The notes: generated by a model not told the origin, from the letters alone. DNA of 64,000 nucleotides from Bradyrhizobium sp. cir1 (GCF_014198245.1 NZ_JACIHE010000006.1:248001-312000), one strand, 5' to 3'; positions 16,682 to 25,815 are shown, numbered from the stretch's first letter. Made by a program: numbers and translations.

Positions 16682-17692
16682 ATGCTCACTGATATGCAAG
16701 CGGCCGGCGCCCGGTTGACGTATCAACCCAACCGCCGCGAACCTGCCTCTCCGCAGGAGACTCGCGCCTTTCCTCTCGAACGGAGGTGGCGTCAGCCCGG
16801 TCAACGGGCCGGCACCGCGTCCGACGACATCACGATCTCGCGCTGGACCTGCACGCAAATGGGCATAAGGCACGAAGACGCGACGACGCCCGCGGACCGA
16901 TACTTCTTCGCCATCGCCTTGAAGACAAGCCGCGTCAAGCTGACCAGAGGCCGTCACACCATCTTCGACGGCGTCATGCCGACGGGCACGCTGTATATCG
17001 GCGCTCCGTCGCAGCAGCTCAGTGCGCAGTTCTGCGCGCCCTGCGATTTCCTCCACTTCCACATCTCGGCCAGCAGTTACTTTCCGCCTCTGCGGTCTGG
17101 AGCAGGACCTGCCTCTGCCGAAGGTCTCAACGACCTCATCCTGCTCCGCGACCCCTTCGCCGAGCAGCTTGCGAAAGCGCTGACCGAACGCGGCCACTCG
17201 GCCGACCGGGAATTCGCGCGCTGCATCGGCCAGACTCTGGCCATGCACCTTGCCCGGCGAGAGCTGCCACACACGAGAGTGAACGCCTTGCCGAAATGGC
17301 GACTGCGGCGGGTCGAGGAATATGTCGGGACACACTTCGACCACTGCATCAGCCTGTCCGAGCTCGCCAAGGTCGCGGGACTGTCCCGGATGCATTTCGC
17401 GGCCCAGTTTCGCGCCGCGACGGGATACCGACCGCGCGAGTATCTGCTGCATCAGCGCATTGAGCGTGCGAAATCGCTGCTGTCGAATTCCGAGACGGCC
17501 CTCGCCGAGGTGGCGCTGACCGTCGGCTTCTGCACCCAGGCACATTTCTCCACCGTCTTCAAACGGATCACGGGTGACACGCCCGCGCGGTGGCGCTGCG
17601 CCAGTCGGAACACGTCGGTTTCACTCAGGCTGTCAGATCCGGTTTCGACATCAAAGACCGTGGCTCACGTGCTGCCCGCTGATTTCTCGTGA
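16682..17692 (+). CDS. AraC-family transcriptional regulator
   Basis: 336 aa from ATG 16682, which has GGGGAAG upstream; the frame is open from 16613. An N-terminal cupin-like sensing part (about 60-190) is followed by the AraC DNA-binding domain with KVAGLSRMHFAAQFRAA and EVALTVGFCTQAHFSTVF. The DNA-binding half is very similar to the regulator at 8575-9429, so the two are paralogues. It follows the efflux genes, and a strong terminator at 17828-17867 ends it. It is convergent with the malonate operon, so it is an unlikely but possible regulator of it. Confidence 0.85.
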   Translation: MLTDMQAAGARLTYQPNRREPASPQETRAFPLERRWRQPGQRAGTASDDITISRWTCTQMGIRHEDATTPADRYFFAIALKTSRVKLTRGRHTIFDGVMPTGTLYIGAPSQQLSAQFCAPCDFLHFHISASSYFPPLRSGAGPASAEGLNDLILLRDPFAEQLAKALTERGHSADREFARCIGQTLAMHLARRELPHTRVNALPKWRLRRVEEYVGTHFDHCISLSELAKVAGLSRMHFAAQFRAATGYRPREYLLHQRIERAKSLLSNSETALAEVALTVGFCTQAHFSTVFKRITGDTPARWRCASRNTSVSLRLSDPVSTSKTVAHVLPADFS

Positions 17693-17827
17693 ATCATGCG
17701 AAATGAGAAACGGCCGGGCTTCGTGAAATACTTCTGTTACGGGATCGGCGATGCTGCAAGCGTTAGGTGACCGAGACCCCCAAGTCACCGCTCTAGCCTC
17801 CCTCCTCCCTGGGCATAAGAGCATTTC

Positions 17828-17867
17828 AGGGGCCGTCCTCTCCCCCAAAGGACGGCCCCCTTTTTTT
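17828..17867 (+). terminator. strong intrinsic terminator after the AraC gene
   Basis: AGGGGCCGTCCT and AGGACGGCCCC pair over 11-12 bp with a 9-nt loop (CTCCCCCAA), then seven T on the plus strand. It lies 136 bp past the AraC stop and protects the convergent mdcH from read-through. Confidence 0.9.
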
Positions 17868-17883
17868 GACAACGCGGCTCCAG

Positions 17884-18822
17884 CTAGGCGCTCAGATGAC
17901 GCGCAACCCAGGCGCGGACACCCTGAAGACTTCTGAAATCATCCAGCGAGCGCGCCGGAAGCGTGGGGGCGATTTCCGCAGCCATTTCGCTCAGCGCACG
18001 CCCCGGACCGAGTTCGAGAAAGCCCGTCGCGCCCGCTTCGACGCAGGCTTGCAGGCAATCGGCCCATTGCACGGTGTGCGAAATCTGCGCCGCAAGCTTG
18101 TCGAAGCCGCTTTCGGCCGAGACCACCGGCGCGGCATCGATACCGCTGAGGATGCGCACACCCGCCTGCGGCGGGAATACCACTTGTGTCTTGCGCAACG
18201 CCTCTCGAAAGTCCGGCGATGCTTCTGCGAGCCGCCTGGTGTGGGAGGCGACCTCGACCGGCAGCGCGACGACCCTTGCGGCGTGCATCGCCCGCGCGTC
18301 TCCGGCGATCCGGCTCAATGCCTCCCCGCCACCGCCGATGACAAAGGCATCGCCCGGATTGACGATGGCGATCGCCGCGCCATGGCGCTCACAAAGGCGG
18401 CCGACCTGGTCTCGCGCAAGACCGCGGACGAAGATCAGCCCGTCGCCGGCCTGCGTCGCCGCATCCATGATCTCTGCGCGGCGCGCGACGAGGTCGAGCG
18501 TGAGGATCGCGTCGAACAGGCCAGCGACGCCCCAGGCGGCGACTTCGCCGACACTATAGCCGGCAACGATGACACCACGTGAAATGGCATCTGCGAGCGT
18601 GCTCACCGCTGCGAGTGGTTGCAAGGTGCAGAGAATCTGGCCGGCCCGGTTGCGGTGCAGAACCTCATCGGCTTCATTGCGCACGAACTCGCGCGGATCC
18701 CTGCTGCCGAGCAATGCCGCCGCGTGCGCAAACAGGTGCGCGGCCTCAGGCGCATCGCCCATGAGGGCGAACATCTGCCGGTGCTGCCGACCTTGTCCCG
18801 AGCACAGGATCGCAAGCGTCAT
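17884..18822 (-). CDS. mdcH: malonyl-CoA:ACP transacylase of malonate decarboxylase (epsilon subunit)
   Basis: 312 aa. It loads malonate from malonyl-CoA onto the MdcC prosthetic group to prime the decarboxylase. It has the FabD-like fold with nucleophile S90 in GYSVGE and catalytic His in VASHTRR (H194). It is the last gene of the mdc run, 9 bp after the transporter gene. Confidence 0.92.
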   Translation of the reverse strand: MTLAILCSGQGRQHRQMFALMGDAPEAAHLFAHAAALLGSRDPREFVRNEADEVLHRNRAGQILCTLQPLAAVSTLADAISRGVIVAGYSVGEVAAWGVAGLFDAILTLDLVARRAEIMDAATQAGDGLIFVRGLARDQVGRLCERHGAAIAIVNPGDAFVIGGGGEALSRIAGDARAMHAARVVALPVEVASHTRRLAEASPDFREALRKTQVVFPPQAGVRILSGIDAAPVVSAESGFDKLAAQISHTVQWADCLQACVEAGATGFLELGPGRALSEMAAEIAPTLPARSLDDFRSLQGVRAWVARHLSA

Positions 18823-18831
18823 GATCGCCGC

Positions 18832-19782
18832 CTAATGAGGAAAGAGCGTTGCGATCGCAATCGCCAGGGTCACGATGCTGAATCCGGTGCTGGCAATGAC
18901 CATCGATCCCACCGTCCCGGAATCCAGCCGGTAGTTGACCGCAAACAGGATGCCAAAGAAGCCCGAGGGCAATGCCGCGAGCAGAATTGCCGTCTTCGCG
19001 ACATCGGGTCCGAGGTGAAAGCCGTAGACGGTCGCGACGGCCAGCAGCGGCCGCAGGATGTCCGCTGCTCCCGTCGCTGCAATGACCCGCCAATCGATCC
19101 GGAGCGACTGGGCCGACAGAACGAGACCGGTCAGGAACAGCGCAACACCCGCGGCCGCACTCCCGATCAGGACGAGGCAGGCATGGACAAGCGGATCGAG
19201 CTTCAGACCGGACAACGAGAACACGACGCCGAGCGCAGGCGCCCACACGACAGGTTTGGCGAACGCGCGCCGGAGCGCCGTCAGAACCGGCGACGCCGGC
19301 GCGTCGGTGCCTCGAACCTTGCTGGCGCTGATCTCCGCGATCACGAGGGTCAGAGGGCTGACGAGGATCGATCCGGTTGCCAGTGCGACGGCAACCGGAA
19401 CGACACCGGCCGGCCCGAGCACGGTCGACATGATCGGCAGACCGACGCCGGCAAGATTTGGAAAACCGACCGTCAGAGCCTGCACCGCTGCGTCGGACCT
19501 CGTCACCGCAAAGAAGCTGCGCTCGAACCAGTACCAGCCGGCATAGATGACCAGCATCGTCACGCCGAACACCAGGAAAACCGGCGCCTGCTCGGTGATC
19601 CCATCGCGCGGAGCCGATGCAGTCGCGGCGAACAGCGAGGCCGGCAGGGCGAAATCCATCACGACCGCATTGAGACCTTCGACGTGACCATTGTCGACCA
19701 TGCGGGCCTTGCCTGCGACGAACCCAAGCAGCAGGACGAAGAACACCGGCACCAGCGCCATCAGGATCACATTCGACGTCAT
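18832..19782 (-). CDS. mdcF: AEC-family malonate transporter
   Basis: 316 aa with about 8-10 hydrophobic helices and the N-terminal LVPVFFVLLLGFVAGK pattern of auxin-efflux-carrier (AEC) proteins. Its place inside the malonate decarboxylase operon makes it the likely malonate importer. It replaces the two-gene MdcLM carrier found in other bacteria. The start overlaps the mdcB stop as ATGA. The symbol follows operon context; substrate specificity is not visible in the sequence. Confidence 0.85.
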   Translation of the reverse strand: MTSNVILMALVPVFFVLLLGFVAGKARMVDNGHVEGLNAVVMDFALPASLFAATASAPRDGITEQAPVFLVFGVTMLVIYAGWYWFERSFFAVTRSDAAVQALTVGFPNLAGVGLPIMSTVLGPAGVVPVAVALATGSILVSPLTLVIAEISASKVRGTDAPASPVLTALRRAFAKPVVWAPALGVVFSLSGLKLDPLVHACLVLIGSAAAGVALFLTGLVLSAQSLRIDWRVIAATGAADILRPLLAVATVYGFHLGPDVAKTAILLAALPSGFFGILFAVNYRLDSGTVGSMVIASTGFSIVTLAIAIATLFPH

Positions 19783-20660
19783 GAGGTCGGCCTCTCACGT
19801 GCGTCGACGAAGAGCGTCATGGCGAGCAGATCTGCCGATCCACCAGGACTGAGACGGCGGGCGACGAAGCTCTTGTGGATCGATTGCGCCCGTGCACGCC
19901 AGCCGGGCGCGCAGGCGCCGCCTGAAGCGATGAAGCTGCGCGCTTCCTCATGCGCGAAGCGAAGGCCGTCAAGCCCACCGCGATGCAGGATGTTGGTGTC
20001 CTCGACGGATGCGATGAGGGCAAAGCACGCCTCGATCCGCGCGGCTTCCATGTCTTGCGGCACGACAGACATTGCTCTCCGCAAGGCTGGTAAGCCGATT
20101 CTGTAGATAGTCGGAAATCCTGTCGCAGCCTCGATACGCGCACCGCCGGCGCGAAAGCGGCGGCGGGCCGCGCTGCCATGGCTGTGCAGCAGCACCGGAC
20201 CATCGAGGATGCTGTCGCCCCACAGGCGTGTCACGACATCGCCAAGCGGAAGCCCGGGATCGACCAGCCCGCCGGCTTTGGCGCCCGCGGCTGCGCACAG
20301 CAGGCCGAGCCCGAAGATCGCGCCACGGTGCGTGTTGACGCCGGAAGTCGCCGCGAGCATCGCGCGCTCCGCCTCGAGGCCTATGATCCGCAGCCGCCCC
20401 ATTCCGCAACCAATCGCGCCCGCATCGGCTAGACGTTGAAGATAGGGCCCAATCGCCGCAGCGCTGCGGCGAAACATGCCCGCATCCATATCGTCGTGAC
20501 TGCCGTTGTCGACGTGGCTCACGAGCCCCGGCTTCGGCCAGGTTTCGAGCTCCTTGACGAGGCAATCAGCGGCGACAGCACCGATGGCGGAAACATCGGG
20601 CGCGATCTGCGTCCAGCGCAGCGCCGTCCGTTCCACGCCTCTTGCGGCTGTGGTCATCAT
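19779..20660 (-). CDS. mdcB: triphosphoribosyl-dephospho-CoA synthase
   Basis: 293 aa. It makes 2'-(5''-triphosphoribosyl)-3'-dephospho-CoA from ATP and dephospho-CoA, the precursor of the MdcC prosthetic group. Visible family motifs include PKPGLVSHVDNGSHDDMD, GVNTHRGAIFGLG and a late SVEDTNILHRGG. The start at 20660 forms ATGA with the mdcG stop; a second in-frame ATG follows at once. Confidence 0.93.
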   Translation of the reverse strand: MMTTAARGVERTALRWTQIAPDVSAIGAVAADCLVKELETWPKPGLVSHVDNGSHDDMDAGMFRRSAAAIGPYLQRLADAGAIGCGMGRLRIIGLEAERAMLAATSGVNTHRGAIFGLGLLCAAAGAKAGGLVDPGLPLGDVVTRLWGDSILDGPVLLHSHGSAARRRFRAGGARIEAATGFPTIYRIGLPALRRAMSVVPQDMEAARIEACFALIASVEDTNILHRGGLDGLRFAHEEARSFIASGGACAPGWRARAQSIHKSFVARRLSPGGSADLLAMTLFVDARERPTS

Positions 20661-21337
20661 GATGCCATCGCTCCCGAAATGAACTGATGCCTGCCGAGCA
20701 GGACCACGCACTCGATGTTCTTGACCAGAAGCTCGCTCGCGCCGCCGTGAAATTCGCGCCAGTTGACCGCAGCGCCGTCCGCCCCCATCAGCTCGCCATC
20801 AAGCCGCATCGGTGCATCGGCCTCGATCGCGGCGACATCGGCGACAAGGCGATCGATGTCGGTCTCGGCTCGAAACTCGAACAGGACATCGAGATCGGAA
20901 CTTGCGGTCACGTAGTCGAGCCCGGTCAGCGACTGCCAAGCCAGGCTGCCGAAGACGCGTGCGTCCATCGCATGGCGACGCGCCAGCGCATCGAGCCGGT
21001 CGAGCGTCGGCCACCAGTTGCGCGGTGCGTAAGCCCGCGCCTGGCGCAGCAACGGCGGCCTCGCGATGGACGTGACGTGGTCGTTATCAACCAGGAGGGA
21101 AATCCGCCTCTTGCCGGCCGAGGGCGGCAAGGGCAGTCCCAAGGCGAGGCCGTTTGCCTCGCATGGCAAGGCGCGGCGCCTGACCGTCGGCCATCGCATT
21201 TTGGGCCAGCGCGCGACCAGCGCATCCGTGGCGAGATCGCCGCGCGCGTCCAGCACCGCGCGCCATCCTGCCGGACTGACGAAGACGAGGTCGTGACGCC
21301 CCGGAGGACGCTCAGCGTGCTTGCAGGGCCAGGTCAC
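20657..21337 (-). CDS. mdcG: phosphoribosyl-dephospho-CoA transferase (holo-ACP synthase)
   Basis: 226 aa. It transfers the prosthetic group from the MdcB product onto the MdcC serine. The nucleotidyltransferase active site is visible in VFGSLAWQSL and the acidic pair of SSDLDVLF (D148, D150). The start is taken at the GTG at 21337, with GGAG 8 nt upstream, giving a 26-bp overlap with mdcE; the frame is open to 21466 but the added peptide is out-of-frame mdcE sequence. Confidence 0.88.
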   Translation of the reverse strand: MTWPCKHAERPPGRHDLVFVSPAGWRAVLDARGDLATDALVARWPKMRWPTVRRRALPCEANGLALGLPLPPSAGKRRISLLVDNDHVTSIARPPLLRQARAYAPRNWWPTLDRLDALARRHAMDARVFGSLAWQSLTGLDYVTASSDLDVLFEFRAETDIDRLVADVAAIEADAPMRLDGELMGADGAAVNWREFHGGASELLVKNIECVVLLGRHQFISGAMAS

Positions 21338-22034
21338 GAACACGCTCCGCGATCTCGACGGCCTTGAGTCGGCCGCCACGCGCCTTGCCGAGCGCATCCC
21401 GCCCGTCCCGCGCAACCGGCATGTCGGCCAGCAGCGCCTCCAGCTGATCGGCAAGCGGGGCGGCATGGCTCCACGTCATGTGAACGGCGCCCATCTGCGC
21501 AAGATTGGACAGGCCCGGAGCGAACACCGGCGTCGATTTAGCCTTCTCTTCCAGTGCTTCCATCGACAGCTTGGTCACCTTCGCCATCGACGGCAGGTCC
21601 ATCACCGCCGGGTCTGCCCCCGGAAGCCCGACCAGCACGCGAGTTGCAAGACCCGTCGCAAGCAGCGCGCCCGCCGCCGAGTGACCGTAGAGAAGGCCGA
21701 TGGTCGGCCGGCCGTTCAGGTCCGCGTGGATCAGCACCTTGGCCAGATGCGCGAGGAATTCGTTCAGCCCGAGTAGCTCGTCGCGCTTGCTCATGCGCTG
21801 GCTGTCGCTGTCGACAAGCACCAGGATCGGGCCGCTGTCCCGGCCGATCGACCTGAGCACATGGTCGGACAATCTGATCGCCTCGTCGACGCCCAGCGCG
21901 GTCCGGTCCGCGACACCGAGGACGAGCATGCTGTCGCCGGATCGCAGCGTCGCCGAGCCGAGAAGGACCCCTTTGTCGTTCCGGACCTCATGTCCGTCAG
22001 GGAAGAGCGCAGTGAGGATGTCATCGAGCGTCAC
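21312..22034 (-). CDS. mdcE: malonate decarboxylase gamma subunit
   Basis: 240 aa. With MdcD it forms the carboxyltransferase-like pair that decarboxylates malonyl-S-ACP to acetyl-S-ACP. It has the crotonase-like acyl-CoA carboxylase fold, with VLVDSDSQRMSKRDELLG and GLLYGHSAAGALLATG. The GTG start at 22034 has GGGAGG 5-6 nt upstream and overlaps the end of mdcD by 14 bp; upstream in-frame codons to 22178 lie inside mdcD. Confidence 0.9.
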   Translation of the reverse strand: MTLDDILTALFPDGHEVRNDKGVLLGSATLRSGDSMLVLGVADRTALGVDEAIRLSDHVLRSIGRDSGPILVLVDSDSQRMSKRDELLGLNEFLAHLAKVLIHADLNGRPTIGLLYGHSAAGALLATGLATRVLVGLPGADPAVMDLPSMAKVTKLSMEALEEKAKSTPVFAPGLSNLAQMGAVHMTWSHAAPLADQLEALLADMPVARDGRDALGKARGGRLKAVEIAERVRDLALQAR

Positions 22035-22959
22035 GGCTGGTCCTCCCGGTCCTGTCGGCGAGCGCAATGAACTGATCGGCCGGCAGCTCCGGAACCGTTT
22101 CGGCATGCGCGATGCCTTCCGCCGTCCAGATGTCGACGGCATCGGAGCAGGCACTGAGACGGCGCAACCTGTCGGCAAGCCGCTCCTGTTCCGCCTTCAA
22201 GGCGTCGAGGCCGAATGGTCCGACCAGTTCGAGCAGCTCCAGTGCGGCCTCTCTGAAATCCTGTACGTTGTCGTCCGCAAAGACATCGGCGGCACCGAGC
22301 AGTCGGCGATGCTTGCCGCCCATGGTGCGCCAAACCAGCGCGCGATCGCGGGAATCGAACTCCTCGACGCCACGATTGGTCTCGATCACTTCGGGGCCCG
22401 AGACCGCGATGCGCCCGGGCTCCGAGACCGCGAGCGCCGAGCAGCAGCCTGCGATCAATCCACCGCCGCCATAGCATCCGGACCTGCCGCCGATCAGGCC
22501 GATCACCTTCACGCCGGCGCTACGCGCCTCCATCACCGCACGCATGATCTCGGCGATGGCGAGCTCGCCGGCATTGGCTTCCTGCAACCGCACGCCGCCG
22601 GTGTCGAACAGGATCAGGACGGGGATCGAGCCGATCTGGCGCGCGGCGCGGATCAGCCCCGTCAGCTTGGCGCCGTGCACCTCACCAAAAGCGCCGCCCA
22701 TGAAACGGCCTTCCTGAGCAGCGACGAACACCGGCGAGCCGTCGAGGCGGCCGCGACCAACGACGATGCCGTCGTCGAACTGCTCGGGAAGATCGAAAAT
22801 CTTCAAGTGAGGACTGACCTCGCGCTGCTCCGGCCCGATGAACTCGACGAAGCTGCCGGCATCGAGCAGCAGCTCCAGCCGCGTGCGGGCCGACGCCTCG
22901 TAGAAGCTGGTGCTGCGGGCGCGTTCGGCCGGTGTGATGTCCTTCAGTGGCGCGCTCAT
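22021..22959 (-). CDS. mdcD: malonate decarboxylase beta subunit
   Basis: 312 aa. It is the partner of MdcE in decarboxylation, with the carboxyltransferase-like core GRGRLDGSPVFVAAQ, FDTGGVRLQEANAGE and the oxyanion glycines in GGRSGCYGGGG. The start at 22959 is fixed by the ATGA overlap with mdcC; the frame runs open to 23529 through mdcC and mdcA in another register, which is not coding. Confidence 0.93.
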   Translation of the reverse strand: MSAPLKDITPAERARSTSFYEASARTRLELLLDAGSFVEFIGPEQREVSPHLKIFDLPEQFDDGIVVGRGRLDGSPVFVAAQEGRFMGGAFGEVHGAKLTGLIRAARQIGSIPVLILFDTGGVRLQEANAGELAIAEIMRAVMEARSAGVKVIGLIGGRSGCYGGGGLIAGCCSALAVSEPGRIAVSGPEVIETNRGVEEFDSRDRALVWRTMGGKHRRLLGAADVFADDNVQDFREAALELLELVGPFGLDALKAEQERLADRLRRLSACSDAVDIWTAEGIAHAETVPELPADQFIALADRTGRTSRDAR

Positions 22960-23273
22960 TGGCCGTTCTCCGCGATCAATCGCACCGCCTGCGCCAGCCG
23001 AAGCGAGACCGTATCGGGGCGCGCGCCGCCGTCGTTGATCGAAAATCTCAGCCCGCCGGGCGAATAGCGCTCGACGAAGTCGCCGATCACGGCGGTCCAG
23101 ACCTCGCCAAAACCGACCGCCGCGGTCTTGATGTCGACGGCGCATTCCACATCCGGCAGGACGCGCTCTACCAGCACTTCCAGATTGCCCGAGGCGACCA
23201 CGCCGACGATTGCGCTCTGCCTGGTGCCGCCGGCCGGTGCGCGAACCCTGTGCTGAAACCTGAGATCTTCCAT
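22956..23273 (-). CDS. mdcC: malonate decarboxylase acyl carrier protein (delta subunit)
   Basis: 105 aa carrier protein. S28 in VASGNLEVL matches the serine that carries the phosphoribosyl-dephospho-CoA group in known MdcC proteins (SGDLEVL). It shuttles acetyl and malonyl groups between MdcA and MdcDE. GAGGA precedes the ATG at 23273; the start is 9 bp after mdcA. Confidence 0.93.
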   Translation of the reverse strand: MEDLRFQHRVRAPAGGTRQSAIVGVVASGNLEVLVERVLPDVECAVDIKTAAVGFGEVWTAVIGDFVERYSPGGLRFSINDGGARPDTVSLRLAQAVRLIAENGQ

Positions 23274-23282
23274 GGTCCGTCC

Positions 23283-24932
23283 TCACCAGTTCCTGAATTT
23301 TGACGGCGGCGCGTAGAGGCCGCCCGACCAGCGCACGAGATCCTTGATCGAGCGCGCCGCCAGCAGGCTGCGATCCGCATCGAGCGGATTGATGCCGAGA
23401 TCCTCCGGACGGCGGATCACCCCGCGCGCACGCAGGTGCGCGACCATGCCGTGGTCGCGTCGACGGCCAATATCGGTGTAGCCGGCGACGCCGCGGATCG
23501 CCTGCTCGCGTTCCTGTGCGGTACGGCACAGCAGCAGGTTCGCGACGCCCTCTTCGGTGACGATGTGCGTGACGTCGTCGCCATAGATCATGATCGGCGC
23601 GAGCTCGAGGTTCAGCTTCTCGGCGAGCTCGAGGGCGTCGAGCCTCTCGACGAACAGCGGCACGTTCTTGTCGCCGAACGTCTCGCCGATCTGTACGACC
23701 AGCTTGCGGCCGCGGCGCATCAGGGCCGCGCCATCGGGGTCGGCCTCGGCTCCCGCCTTCAGCCAGGGCTCGCTCGGATGACGGCGCCCGCGGGCATCGG
23801 CCCCCATGTTCGGCGCGCCACCGAACCCGGCGATGCGGGACGTGGTGACCGTCGACGAATTTCCCTGCAGGTCGATCTGCAAGGTGGAGCCGATGAACAT
23901 GTCGCAGGCATAGAGACCGGCGGTCTGGCAGAAGGCGCGATTGGAGCGCAGCGAGCCGTCGGGGCCGGTGAAGTAGACGTCGGATCTGGCCCGGATGTAG
24001 TCATCCATTCCGACCTCCGAGCCGAACGAGTGGATCTGCCGCACCCAGCCGGATTCGATCGCGGGAATCAGCGCCGGATGCGGGTTCAGAGCAAAATGAG
24101 TTGCGATCCTGCCTTTCAGTCCCAGCCTTTCGCCGAAGGTGGGCAGCAGGAGCTCGATCGCAGCCGTGCTGAAGCCGATGCCGTGATTGAGCCGCTGCAC
24201 GCCATAGGGCGCATAGATGCCCTTGATCGCGAGCATCGCGGTCAGGATCTGTCCCTCGGTGATCGCGGCCGGATCGCGCGTGAATAGCGGCTCGACGAAG
24301 AACGGCGTGTCGGACTTGACGATGAAGTGGACGCGGTCCGCCGGGATGTCGACCCGCGGCACCGTCTCGACGATCTCGTTGACCTGGGCGATCACGATGC
24401 CGTCCTTGAAGGCGGTCGCCTCCACCACGGTCGGCGTGTCCTCGGTGTTGGGGCCGGTGTAGAGATTGCCTTCGCGGTCGGCGCTGACGGCGGCGATCAA
24501 GGCGACCTGCGGCGTCAGATCGATGAAATAGCGGGCGAACAATTCGAGGTAGGTGTGGACCGCGCCCAGCTCGATCTTGCCGCCGAACAGCATGCGGGCG
24601 ATGCGCGCCGATTGCGGCCCGGAATAGGCATAGTCGAGGCGTTTCGCGACGCCGCGGTCGAACAGGTCCAGATGTTCGGGCAGAACGACGCCCGACTGCA
24701 CCATGTGCAGATCACTGATCCTGGAGAGATCGACGGCGAGAAGCGCGCGGCTGAGCAGATCGGCCTGCTTCTGGTTGTCACCCTCGAGGCAAACCCGGTC
24801 GCCCGGCCGGACCACGGCTTCCAAAAGGCGCGTGGCGTCGTGCGCCTCCACGACCTTGCCGCGGGCGAGCCCGGCCCCGGCTGCGATGCGGGCATCGCGC
24901 GCGGCGCGGTTGTTCTGCCAGCTGGTGTTCAC
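23283..24932 (-). CDS. mdcA: malonate decarboxylase alpha subunit (acetyl-S-ACP:malonate ACP transferase)
   Basis: 549 aa CoA-transferase-like protein that exchanges acetyl for malonyl on the MdcC thiol. Family features include DRVCLEGDNQKQAD near the N-terminus and the central RLNHGIGFSTAAIELLLP. The start is the GTG at 24932 with AGGAGG 6 nt upstream. It is the first gene of the mdc operon; the product of the whole set converts malonate to acetate and CO2, consuming a proton. Confidence 0.95.
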   Translation of the reverse strand: MNTSWQNNRAARDARIAAGAGLARGKVVEAHDATRLLEAVVRPGDRVCLEGDNQKQADLLSRALLAVDLSRISDLHMVQSGVVLPEHLDLFDRGVAKRLDYAYSGPQSARIARMLFGGKIELGAVHTYLELFARYFIDLTPQVALIAAVSADREGNLYTGPNTEDTPTVVEATAFKDGIVIAQVNEIVETVPRVDIPADRVHFIVKSDTPFFVEPLFTRDPAAITEGQILTAMLAIKGIYAPYGVQRLNHGIGFSTAAIELLLPTFGERLGLKGRIATHFALNPHPALIPAIESGWVRQIHSFGSEVGMDDYIRARSDVYFTGPDGSLRSNRAFCQTAGLYACDMFIGSTLQIDLQGNSSTVTTSRIAGFGGAPNMGADARGRRHPSEPWLKAGAEADPDGAALMRRGRKLVVQIGETFGDKNVPLFVERLDALELAEKLNLELAPIMIYGDDVTHIVTEEGVANLLLCRTAQEREQAIRGVAGYTDIGRRRDHGMVAHLRARGVIRRPEDLGINPLDADRSLLAARSIKDLVRWSGGLYAPPSKFRNW

Positions 24933-24960
24933 GGAATCCTCCTGATGGGACAGTCGGACC

Positions 24961-24984
24961 GGCGGGAGTGCTGTCGCTCCCGCC
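24961..24984. other. perfect 8-bp hairpin between hydrolase gene and mdcA
   Basis: GGCGGGAG and CTCCCGCC flank an 8-nt loop. No T-run follows on either strand, so a classical terminator is not supported. It may end hydrolase transcription weakly or form part of the mdcA leader. Confidence 0.4.
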
Positions 24985-25029
24985 GTCCTTCCTTCCGCCG
25001 GTCGTGCGTCAGGGCCGGCAAAAAGAGTG

Positions 25030-25815
25030 TCAGCGCGTAGCCGGTTGATCGATGCTGCGTGCGGCGCGGGTGATGACGGCCGCCACTTCCTTCGGATGGG
25101 ACTCGTAGACCGAGTGGCTGGCGCCCGGGATCACCGTGGTGTGGCTCTTGGCACGCTCGTAGTACCAGCGCTCGAGATCGGGATTGATGATCTGGTCGCT
25201 GCCGGCAACGATGCCCCAGCTCGGCTTGGTCTTCCACGCAGCCGCAGTGAGCGGCGTGCTGAATACCTGCGTCGCGGCCAGGACCTGGGAGCGCGCAACG
25301 AACTCGGCACGCTCGCGCGGCAGATCGGGCGCGAACAGTTTCGGGAATTGCACGGGATCGAGATAGGTGAATTTGTCGGGCGTGACCTTGATGACGCCTT
25401 CGGTCTTGCCGAGCACGCTCGGCGTCTTCTTGCCGAGCGCCGATTCGTCCTCGCCGACGTCGGGCGCGTGTGCGGCGACGTAGACGAGGCCGACGACGTT
25501 GGGATGGACGCCGGCTTCGGTGATGATCGAGCCGCCATAGCTGTGGCCGACGAGGAGCGTCGGGCCGTCCTGGAGATCGAGAATGCGCTTCGCCGCCGTG
25601 ACGTCGTCGGCGAACGAGGTTTCGGGCTCCTGCACCATCGTCACGCGGAAGCCTTCCTTGGTCAGGATCTCGTAGACGGGCTTCCAGCCCGACGCATCGA
25701 CCCAGGCGCCGTGCACCAGGACGATGTTCTTCAGAGGTTCCGCGCGCGCCGGGGCGACGGTCGCGAACAGGGAGAGGGCGGCAGCGAAGGCGAGGCCAGC
25801 GTTGAGGCGTTTCAT
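25030..25815 (-). CDS. exported alpha/beta hydrolase
   Basis: 261 aa with a Sec signal peptide (cleavage near residue 25, ARAE) and an alpha/beta-hydrolase fold: oxyanion HGAW, nucleophile elbow GHSYGG, late acidic SDQIINPDL and catalytic His in GASHSVYESHP. It resembles the putative esterase/EstC-like exported hydrolases common in rhizobia. GGAG lies 10 nt before the start. It is on the same strand 97 bp upstream of mdcA; hydrolysis of an ester that yields malonate is conceivable but is speculation. Confidence 0.82.
   Translation of the reverse strand: MKRLNAGLAFAAALSLFATVAPARAEPLKNIVLVHGAWVDASGWKPVYEILTKEGFRVTMVQEPETSFADDVTAAKRILDLQDGPTLLVGHSYGGSIITEAGVHPNVVGLVYVAAHAPDVGEDESALGKKTPSVLGKTEGVIKVTPDKFTYLDPVQFPKLFAPDLPRERAEFVARSQVLAATQVFSTPLTAAAWKTKPSWGIVAGSDQIINPDLERWYYERAKSHTTVIPGASHSVYESHPKEVAAVITRAARSIDQPATR

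Noticed and set aside
18619-20106. 495-aa plus-strand open frame opposite mdcH and the AEC carrier
   Set aside because: Antisense shadow rich in Arg, Gln and Asp; the minus-strand proteins have clear family motifs.
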